A DNA stretch of 6,447 nucleotides from contig CAJUGL010000041.1 in the NCBI GenBank assembly GCA_910586515.1, forward strand, positions 1-6,447, given 5' to 3'. Position numbers and translations under genes: made by a program. Each line of letters begins with the position of its first letter. Positions within the stretch are counted from its first letter, which is position 1. This stretch comes from an uncultured Acetatifactor sp. GTDB taxonomy: Bacteria; Bacillota; Clostridia; Lachnospirales; Lachnospiraceae. Shown piece by piece: positions 1 through 4,781 of this stretch. The notes beneath the pieces were generated by a model. The model searched no databases. It was not told where the DNA came from and saw nothing but the letters and a program-made list of their open reading frames with translations.

Positions 1-2
1 AT

Positions 3-161
3 GAAAGCTTTTTGAATGAATTGCAGAAACGCATTTCAGATATATTTGAACCTTGCTACGAAAATAAAACTCGTAGCCAAGAACTGAACCTTGACAACAA
101 ATGTTTTCCACCTGTGCGGTTGCGAGTGGTTAGGAGCGGCAATAAAAAAATGACAAAATAA
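3..161 (+). pseudogene. C-terminal part of an unidentified reading frame cut by the IS
   Basis: An open frame enters from the left edge and runs to a TAA at 159-161. Its first 33 or so residues (beginning ESFLNELQKRISDIFEPCYE) look like ordinary soluble protein. From position 104 onward the frame reads through the inverted repeat and first bases of the insertion sequence, so the last 19 residues are probably transposon-encoded and not native. The likely reading is that an upstream gene lost its 3' end when the element inserted. I do not recognise the protein. The visible part is too short to exclude a chance open frame, and no continuation is apparent on the right side of the element. Confidence 0.3.
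104..121 (+). repeat. Left terminal inverted repeat of the IS
   Basis: The sequence ttttccacctgtgcggtt is the exact reverse complement of 990-1007. After the 18th base the two ends diverge at once, which marks the repeat boundary on the inner side. On the outer side the base before it (g103) does not match its counterpart (a1008, i.e. t on the complement). Confidence 0.85.
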
Positions 162-190
162 TTCCTATATTCTTCCATCTGCGTTATAAT
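162..190 (+). promoter_or_regulatory. Candidate promoter of the IS transposase
   Basis: A perfect TATAAT lies at 185-190, with a poor -35-like hexamer ttccta at 162-167 after a 17-bp spacer. The distance to the transposase start at 235 is normal. A strong ribosome binding site, ggaggag at 220-226, sits 8 bases before that ATG. The -10 and the SD are convincing; the -35 is weak. Confidence 0.4.
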
Positions 191-234
191 GATTCCGTAG
201 CTTTGCTGACAGCAGGAACGGAGGAGTGTCTGGG

Positions 235-965
235 ATGAAAATAAAATTCACTGCAGAAATCATAGATGATGACGGAAACGTAGTTGGAAAACGCACCAGT
301 GAGGAAGGGGGCATGGGCAGGGCACATATGCCCTGACAGCGTGCGGCATGAAAAACGCAATGAAGGCAATGCTGGCCTTCCTGGCCTTCAATGGGCTTCT
401 GCAGAACAGGCTGGTGTTTTTTACGGATGGCGCAAAAAACATCAAAAGCAGCATTGAGGAAATGTTCCTGTTCCATCCATATACTGTGATCCTGGACTGG
501 TACCATTTAAAGAAAAAATGCCAGGAGCTGCTGAGCATGGCGGTAAAAGGGAAGGACATGCGGAATAAGACCCTTGAAAAGCTGCTGCGGATTCTGTGGG
601 TGGGGGATGTAAAAAACGCAGTAAGTTACCTGGAATCCCTGCCGTCTCCTGTGATAAAGAACCAGAAATGGCTTGATGAACAGATAAACTATCTGAAACG
701 GAAGGAAAGCAGCATAACCTGTTATGCTGTGAGGGCAGGGCTTGGCCTGCGCAATTCCAGCAATCCCGTGGAAAAAGAAAATGACATGTTGGTGGCGCAG
801 CGCCAGAAACATAATGGCATGTCGTGGCCAAAGCATGGAAGCAGTGCCCTTGCTGCTATCGAAATGGTCTATCAGAATAACTATGAGGATATCTGGTTCC
901 GACAGGGACAGATTTCTTTTATAATGCCCCAAAAAGGAACAAATCCATTGGATCTGTGTGCCTAA
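235..965 (+). pseudogene. ISKra4/UPF0236-like DDE transposase, internally deleted and frameshifted
   Basis: The gene starts at ATG 235 after a strong SD (220-226). It gives a typical N-terminal stretch (MKIKFTAEIIDDDGNVVGKR) in frame 1 and meets a stop at 334-336. The C-terminal part continues in frame 3, open from 303 to the TAA at 963-965. It contains TYALTACGMKNAM near the junction, then TDGAKNI, the DWYHLKKK motif (Asp plus the following His), and a C-terminal NPVEKENDML...HNGMSW block that carries the candidate catalytic Glu. This order of D, DxYH and E followed by GMSW is what I associate with ISKra4-like or UPF0236-like transposases. Those are about twice as long, so a central N-terminal segment, probably with the first catalytic Asp, has been lost around position 310-330, with a change of frame. 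The product cannot be a functional transposase. Family name is by resemblance only. Confidence 0.8.
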
Positions 966-989
966 TTTTGTGGTATGACTATAAAATCT

Positions 990-1007
990 AACCGCACAGG
1001 TGGAAAA
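990..1007 (-). repeat. Right terminal inverted repeat of the IS
   Basis: The sequence aaccgcacaggtggaaaa pairs exactly with the left end at 104-121. It sits 24 bp beyond the transposase stop codon, the expected position for the right end of a one-gene insertion sequence. Confidence 0.85.
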
Positions 1008-1049
1008 ATTTCGGAACAGAGCAAGCAAACTACACTCGCCCCATCCCGA

Positions 1050-1130
1050 TCACAAACTGACTCTCTCTTCTTGCCCCGAATCAGAATCCTCCATCAGCAG
1101 ATCACATCCATTCCCCGACAGCCTCTTCAC
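1050..1130 (-). CDS. Tiny ORF overlapping the relaxase stop (GTGA)
   Basis: A 26-residue frame begins with a GTG (1128-1130) that overlaps the relaxase stop TGA by the four bases GTGA, the usual arrangement of translationally coupled genes. It ends at a TGA at 1050-1052. It is acidic in the middle (MEDSDSGQEE) and has no recognisable domain. It may be the stump of a downstream element gene that was truncated, or chance. The gap from here to the IS end at 1007 holds nothing I can identify. Confidence 0.2.
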   Translation of the reverse strand: MKRLSGNGCDLLMEDSDSGQEERVSL

Positions 1131-1750
1131 CTCTCTTCATGCCGTTTCTCTTTCCCTTCAGCTATTCTCCTCTGCGCATCCTTCTTTGCAGCCTCTTCTT
1201 CCTGAACTGATTCCACACCTTGCTCCTGAAGGAACATCTCGACATTCTTCAGCACCTTCTGGTACTCCTGCATCTCTGAACGGGCTTTGTGGAACTCTGC
1301 ATAAGTTTCCTTTTTCTCTGACAACACCTGCGCATATTCCGCTGTCAAGTCCTTAACCCTTGGCAGCTTCTCCATCCTCAGCTGACTGAAAGCATTCTTT
1401 GCCGCCTTGTGTAGCGTTACCGCCTCCCGATGCTCTTCAAAATACCTTTTGCTATAACCAGACTTTCGATATTCGACATAGACATGAAAAGATGCAGCAG
1501 AAGGGTGCCGGATATCAAAGGGGTAAGCAATCACATCATTCTTTTGATGCCGCCCGGTTATATGCTGGTACTGCCTTTTACTCAGCAGAAATTTCTCATC
1601 TACCGTCATGGGATCACACTCATAGGCAGTTACCAGTTCTCCCTTCTCGGTCTTTTCAGGATTGGATGCATAATCCGTTCTCTCCTGCAGACATTGCGCC
1701 AGAGTCTTACCCTTGTTAATGTGCAGTGCCATCAGCCGGGTAGCTGCCAT
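1127..1750 (-). pseudogene. Relaxase (MOBP/VirD2-like mobilization nuclease), catalytic middle deleted
   Basis: Relaxases nick the transfer origin of conjugative or mobilizable elements and lead the strand to the recipient. Residues 1-76 (MAATRLMALHINKGKTLAQC, then TDYASNPEKT, CDP, KRQY..TGR and DVIAY) match the N-terminal part of relaxases common on Clostridia elements. Tyr27 in DYASNPEKT is a candidate motif-I tyrosine. From about residue 88 (YVEYRKSGYSKRYFEEH..LHKAAKNAF) to the end the sequence is the usual alpha-helical, highly charged C-terminal tail. The middle is missing: there is no HxH histidine motif and the length is 207 residues, against roughly 450-550 expected. The frame stays open across the junction (about residues 76-88), so this is an in-frame deletion and the protein could still be made. 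The start at 1750 is chosen for the SD AAAGGGGG (1757-1764), 6 bases upstream; a longer frame to 1768 lacks one. Most likely a dead remnant of an integrative element. Confidence 0.75.
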
Positions 1751-1788
1751 GGTGTTCCCCCTTTCCATTCAATATCAGCACAGACAAA

Positions 1789-1818
1789 CGGCAGAAAACC
1801 CCGAAAGATTTTCTGCCG
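1789..1818 (-). other. Perfect 10-bp stem-loop in the relaxase leader
   Basis: cggcagaaaa (1789-1798) and ttttctgccg (1809-1818) form a perfect 10-bp stem with a 10-base loop. On the minus strand the stem is followed by tttgtctgtg, a poor U-tract, so it is a weak terminator at best. It lies 38 bases before the relaxase start and after a candidate promoter, so it would sit in the mRNA leader. It could be an attenuator, a relaxase or accessory-protein site near a transfer origin, or a terminator. The sequence does not decide between these. Confidence 0.5.
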
Positions 1819-1830
1819 CAAATCGATTTG
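1819..1830. other. 12-bp perfect palindrome caaatcgatttg
   Basis: caaatcgatttg is its own reverse complement and directly abuts the stem-loop at 1789-1818, just downstream of the candidate -10 for leftward transcription. That is a position where a dimeric repressor would act. No regulator gene is visible in the window, so the operator role is only a guess. Confidence 0.3.
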
Positions 1831-1834
1831 TCTC

Positions 1835-1862
1835 AATATAATCAGTGAAGACCTGCATTCAA
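1835..1862 (-). promoter_or_regulatory. Candidate promoter for the relaxase remnant
   Basis: On the minus strand TTGAAT (1857-1862) is followed after 16 bases by TATATT (1835-1840), both close to the sigma-70/sigma-A consensus. Transcription would start near 1828, in the palindrome, and run through the hairpin into the relaxase gene at 1750. The region is AT-rich, so a chance match is possible. Confidence 0.35.
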
Positions 1863-1922
1863 TAACAAACATAGTATCCCAAACATATTTTTACCATCAC
1901 GCATATTGTCGCAAGGGAACTC

Positions 1923-2129
1923 TCACCGTTCCTTATCTGCCAATAGAGAATAAAATGTTGCCCATGCACTTGGCTGCCCGACTCTTTCTTTCGGTAGATA
2001 AGATTTTGTAAGCGTACCCGACAGAACCACCCGTCCCATTTCATCTTTCGCTGAATTCAGATATTTCCAACCGGATTCCGTCTCAGGTGCATTTCCATCC
2101 GCCGCCATACCTACATTTCGCGGAGGCAC
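1923..2129 (-). CDS. Unrecognised small ORF or C-terminal gene fragment
   Basis: The leftward frame after the Sel1 gene reads VPPRNVGMAADGNAPETESG, then GWKYLNSAKDEMGRVVLSGTL, TKSYLPKERVGQP and WATFYSLLADKER before a TGA at 1923-1925. The composition is that of a folded soluble protein with balanced charged and hydrophobic residues, unlike the shadow frames here. The frame has no stop until far inside the Sel1 gene. The nearest possible starts are a GTG at 2127-2129 and an ATG at 2106-2108, and neither has a clear SD. It is therefore either the C-terminal end of a gene whose 5' part was lost, perhaps replaced by the Sel1 gene, or a short gene translated after Sel1. I do not recognise the family. 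Confidence 0.4.
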   Translation of the reverse strand: MPPRNVGMAADGNAPETESGWKYLNSAKDEMGRVVLSGTLTKSYLPKERVGQPSAWATFYSLLADKER

Positions 2130-2142
2130 CTGTGAGCAGTAA

Positions 2143-2541
2143 CTATAAAAGTTCCTTTTGCGCTTCCAGGGCAGCTTCCGGGTCTGTGCTTTCCATAGCT
2201 TTCCGAAGCCAGTATTCTGCCTGTGTGCGGTTCTGCTCCACATGGATGCCCCGGTTATAGAAACGCCCCACCAGTTCCATGCCCTTTCCATAGCTGCTGT
2301 TTGCAGAATACAGGTACAGTTCATAGGCCTTTCCCAGATCGATTGCCGTTCCGTAGCCATAGTGATAGCAAATCCCCAAATTATAGGCAGCCTCCACATG
2401 TCCCATATCCTTTGCCCGGGTCAGCAGCTTCACAGCCAGTTCATTGTCCTCCGGGACTCCATCCCCATAGATATGTTTCATGGCAAGTTCATACAGACAC
2501 TGGGCCTCTGTTTTATTTTCCATATCCTTTTCTTCTCTCAT
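2143..2541 (-). CDS. Sel1-like repeat (SLR/TPR-type) protein
   Basis: A predicted 132-residue soluble protein made almost wholly of Sel1-like helical repeats, which serve as protein-protein interaction scaffolds. The repeats are visible as AQCLYELAMKHIYGDGVPED, then A..LL.RAKDMGHVEAAYNLGICYHYGYG, then KAYELYLYSANSSYGKGMELVGRFYNRGI, ending with QAEYWLRKAMES. That makes about three units, each with the G-Y-G/GDG turn. There is no signal peptide or membrane segment, so it probably acts in the cytoplasm. The start at 2541 is preferred because GGGAG lies 9 bases upstream; 2559 and 2523 are alternatives with poorer signals. Partner and pathway are unknown. It lies between the element remnants and the FabH-like gene, 157 bp from the latter, and may belong to the accessory region. 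Its frame is intact. Confidence 0.8.
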   Translation of the reverse strand: MREEKDMENKTEAQCLYELAMKHIYGDGVPEDNELAVKLLTRAKDMGHVEAAYNLGICYHYGYGTAIDLGKAYELYLYSANSSYGKGMELVGRFYNRGIHVEQNRTQAEYWLRKAMESTDPEAALEAQKELL

Positions 2542-2651
2542 TGATTTCGTCTCCCACATAGCCGTTACAGATTTGTGTTATGCTTTTTGCAGCTTTCCTT
2601 GCGGAAAAATCCAACAGAAAAATGGCGGCTTTCATCCTTCTGCTTTTTAGA

Positions 2652-2684
2652 TAAAAAAATAAATCCAGTAGCCTGATGGGGCTG
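2652..2684 (-). terminator. Weak candidate terminator after the FabH-like gene
   Basis: On the minus strand, shortly after the stop at 2699, a small AGCC/GGCT stem with a 6-base loop is followed by a run ending in ATTTATTTTTTTAT. The U-rich tail is good but the stem is only about 4 bp and is separated from the tail by several bases. The rest of the 2542-2698 gap holds only a small ttccgcaaggaa hairpin. Confidence 0.3.
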
Positions 2685-2698
2685 TCTGAACCGTAAAC

Positions 2699-3652
2699 TC
2701 AATACCGCATCAGCATAAAATTCACTGTCAGCCCTGCCGCAGTTCCCATGAGCAGCACCAGATCTCCCCGTCGGATTCTGCCCTCCTGAACGGACTCGCA
2801 CAGCGCAAAGGGAACCGAGGCGGAGACCATGTTGCCGTATGCTGCCACCCGGTTTATGTAGGTGCCCTCCCTGAAACCCAGACGGGGCATGATGGTATCC
2901 AGGGCCTTACTGGCCTGATGGGGAACTACAATCTGTATCTCCTCCCGCGCAACCCCTGCCTCCCGGAGACAGTCCTCCACAAATTTCGGCAGCTTCCTGG
3001 CGCAGAGCCGCAGAATCCGGATTCCTTTCATGTCAAAATAGTAATCCTCCCGATTCTCATCTGTAAAAGAAAATGCGGGCAGCAGCCCTCCCCCGCCCCG
3101 GATTTCCGTGTCATGGGCGCCCTCTGACCAGGTGCATTGGCGCGCATAAAGGATTTCGGAAGCTTCTCCCGGTTCCGCCTTTACAAGCACGCCGGCGGCA
3201 GCGCCATCCGAAAACAGCTCATAACTCTCCTTCTGGCCCGGATTCAGCGCAGCGGAGGCCGTGTCGCCGGATAGAATCAGCACTGCCCTGTACCGCCCGG
3301 ACTCTATCATGCAGGACATCACATCCAGGGCGCTGATGAAACTGGTGCAGGTGGTGTTGATATCCATGGCAGGGATATCCGTTCCCCTGGCCATCCGCTC
3401 ATGAATCAGGGCCGCATTGCAGGGAATGGCCTGAAGCGGTGTGCCCATGGCGCAGACGATGCAGTCCACGTCCCCCATGTCCATACCGGCTTCCGCCAAC
3501 GCTTTTCCTGCTGCTTCTTCCGCCAAATCCAACAATGTCTCCCCTGCCTTAAGCCGATATCTGGTCTCCCCCGCAAAGACCGTCTCGCCGCCTGCCAGAG
3601 CACGCCCCATTCCTGCCAGTTTCACATGTCTGCTTATCTGTCCCTTTGTCAT
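2699..3652 (-). CDS. Beta-ketoacyl-ACP synthase III-like enzyme (FabH family, thiolase fold)
   Basis: Enzymes of this family condense an acyl-CoA or acyl-thioester with malonyl-ACP, starting fatty-acid or polyketide-like chains, or transfer acyl groups. The 317-residue length fits. The catalytic triad is visible: Cys102 in INTTCTSFISALD, His245 in VVPHQASKALD and Asn274 in AAYGNMVSASVP. The thiolase-fold landmarks DVDCIVCAMGTP, LSGDTAS, SDGAAAGVLV and the C-terminal GDLVLLMGTAAGLTVNFMLMRY are in order. I chose ATG 3652 because AAGGGGTGA lies just upstream; a GTG at 3664 is inside that SD. The sequence departs from housekeeping FabH (for example NTTCTS where FabH usually has ..AACSG/AG), so a specialised role is likelier than primary lipid synthesis. 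The neighbouring adenylate-forming enzyme suggests an acyl-activation/condensation pathway. The substrate cannot be read from the sequence. Confidence 0.9.
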   Translation of the reverse strand: MTKGQISRHVKLAGMGRALAGGETVFAGETRYRLKAGETLLDLAEEAAGKALAEAGMDMGDVDCIVCAMGTPLQAIPCNAALIHERMARGTDIPAMDINTTCTSFISALDVMSCMIESGRYRAVLILSGDTASAALNPGQKESYELFSDGAAAGVLVKAEPGEASEILYARQCTWSEGAHDTEIRGGGGLLPAFSFTDENREDYYFDMKGIRILRLCARKLPKFVEDCLREAGVAREEIQIVVPHQASKALDTIMPRLGFREGTYINRVAAYGNMVSASVPFALCESVQEGRIRRGDLVLLMGTAAGLTVNFMLMRY

Positions 3653-3726
3653 CTGTGTTTTCACCCCTTCTGATTTTCCTTTTATTCTGTAAGTCTCCTC
3701 TAACCGAACTGCTTTTCCCTGGCCTT

Positions 3727-3777
3727 TTTCCGAAAAAACAATCTGCCTGATACCATTCCGAAATGCCTTTTCGGAAA
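3727..3777 (-). promoter_or_regulatory. Competing stem-loops between the SDR and FabH-like genes
   Basis: On the minus strand, arm A (TTTCCGAAAA, 3768-3777) can pair with arm B (TTTCGGAA, 3756-3763) to give a perfect 8-bp stem with a 5-base loop. It can equally pair with arm C (TTTTCGGAAA, 3727-3736) to give a 10-bp stem with a longer loop. The two foldings exclude each other. The position is just after the SDR stop (3791) and about 75 bases before the FabH-like start (3652), where read-through or translation could be controlled. Neither stem is followed by a proper U-run in the minus direction, so a plain terminator is not a good description. Confidence 0.35.
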
Positions 3778-3790
3778 TCAGTGAAATGAG

Positions 3791-4654
3791 TCAATTAACT
3801 CTCTGAATATAATAATCTAACAGTTTATATATCCAATCTTGAAGTACTGAAAAACGAAAGCCTAACACACCTGCCTTCTCCGTATTAATACTATATTCTG
3901 ATTCTCCATTATATGGCGCTTTTGCTCCGGTTTTGTCAACAACTGCCTTTGTTCCGGTTTTCTGTTCAACATACTCAATTATTTCTCTTATGGAAATAGT
4001 TCCTTCGGAGCTTCCATTGATTGCGCCTCTGATATCCTGCTCAACCAGAAAAGCCATAAACTTTCCGGCTTCATCAGAACGGATAAATCCCATCTGACTA
4101 TTCAAATTGTCAATATCCATGGGGATAGATTTCATGGTATGTTCCACATAAAATGCCAATCTTTTTGTATAATCATCTTTTCCTACCACAAATGGATATC
4201 TTACCGCAATCCAGTTCCTGTCCCTATATTTCTGCCATAAAGCGCACTCTGCCTGCCGTTTTATTTCTCCGTATGAAAAATCTGTCCTATCACACCATAC
4301 CAGTTCTTTCGAAACACCATCAAAATCAGATTCAACCGTATTCATGTGCTTAGGTTCATAGACTGCTGTGCTGGACATATGGATATATTTATCACAATGA
4401 ACGGTTTCCATTCCATATTTTATATCATTTGAGCAGTAAGCAATTTTATCAATTACAACATCATAATGGCTGCTGCTCAAAGTCTTCATGCTCTGTTCAT
4501 TTGTTCTCTCAATTATGATACGATTGACTCTGTTACCAAATACATCTGATCTGTTTCCCCGTGTAGCAATCGTCACATTATGGCCTTTTGCTAAAAGTTC
4601 ATTTACCATATGTATGCCAAAAAACCTGGTGCCGCCTATTACCAGAATTTTCAT
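3791..4654 (-). CDS. NAD-dependent epimerase/dehydratase-like SDR protein
   Basis: A 287-residue Rossmann-fold protein of the extended/atypical short-chain dehydrogenase group, the fold used by nucleotide-sugar epimerases and related oxidoreductases. The N-terminal dinucleotide site is MKILVIGGTRFFG (glycine motif, residues 7-13). Later come SSTAVYEP (Ser94/Ser95/Thr96) and YGEIK (Tyr128, Lys132), the SDR catalytic YxxxK, followed by VRYPFVVGKDDYTKR and GSSEGTISIREIIEY. Close look-alikes are common as stand-alone genes in Lachnospiraceae, so a role with its neighbours is not certain. The start is fixed by AGGAGGGTGA, 7 bases from the ATG. The gene is markedly AT-richer than both flanking enzymes (18 G+C in the 60 bases 4381-4440, against 40 in 5701-5760), which suggests a separate origin. 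Gaps to the neighbours are 138 and 127 bp. Substrate is unknown. Confidence 0.88.
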   Translation of the reverse strand: MKILVIGGTRFFGIHMVNELLAKGHNVTIATRGNRSDVFGNRVNRIIIERTNEQSMKTLSSSHYDVVIDKIAYCSNDIKYGMETVHCDKYIHMSSTAVYEPKHMNTVESDFDGVSKELVWCDRTDFSYGEIKRQAECALWQKYRDRNWIAVRYPFVVGKDDYTKRLAFYVEHTMKSIPMDIDNLNSQMGFIRSDEAGKFMAFLVEQDIRGAINGSSEGTISIREIIEYVEQKTGTKAVVDKTGAKAPYNGESEYSINTEKAGVLGFRFSVLQDWIYKLLDYYIQRVN

Positions 4655-4686
4655 TATTCACCCTCCTGCAAGCCCGATTGATATGC

Positions 4687-4698
4687 CGTTTATAAACG
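4687..4698. promoter_or_regulatory. 12-bp palindrome upstream of the SDR gene
   Basis: cgtttataaacg is a perfect palindrome 32 bases before the SDR start, in the AT-rich gap after the adenylate-forming enzyme. A second short palindrome, gtacgtac (4740-4747), lies further upstream. The gap (4655-4781) may hold an own promoter for the SDR gene, but I found no -35/-10 pair good enough to call. The operator role is a guess. Confidence 0.3.
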
Positions 4699-4781
4699 AT
4701 TTGTCTGTAATTCGCATGTATATTCATTGCCCTATTTCAGTACGTACACAATTCCGAAAAACCTTCGCGCACTGCCCTGGT

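Larger units (their letters stand above)
104..1007 (+). mobile_element. Internally deleted insertion sequence with perfect inverted ends
   Basis: A 904-bp element is bounded by perfect 18-bp inverted repeats at 104-121 and 990-1007. It carries one rightward transposase gene that is broken by an internal deletion. The transposase stop (965) lies 24 bp inside the right repeat, as in a compact single-gene IS. Comparing the flanks (left ends acaacaaatg, right begins atttcggaac) shows no convincing target-site duplication, so the element may be old, rearranged at one end, or of a type with very short duplications. By the residue pattern of the transposase it is closest to the ISKra4/UPF0236-like DDE elements, with family assignment tentative. 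It could still be moved in trans, because both ends are intact. Confidence 0.8.

Noticed and set aside
94..1017. Target-site duplication flanking the IS
   Set aside because: The bases outside the two inverted repeats (acaacaaatg and atttcggaac) share no direct repeat of useful length.
1430..2011. 193-residue rightward open frame
   Set aside because: It crosses the relaxase remnant, its leader and the unknown fragment on the other strand, with no SD and no recognisable sequence.
1923..2399. 158-residue leftward frame overlapping the Sel1 gene
   Set aside because: Its first 80 or so residues (W/R/T-rich) are the shadow of the Sel1 gene in another frame; only the part after about 2145 looks coding and is reported separately.
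1824..4706. 10-mer cgatttgtct present at 1824-1833 and 4697-4706
   Set aside because: Both copies sit beside short palindromes upstream of leftward genes, but a single 10-base match in 6.4 kb is weak and the flanks differ, so a shared operator is not supported.
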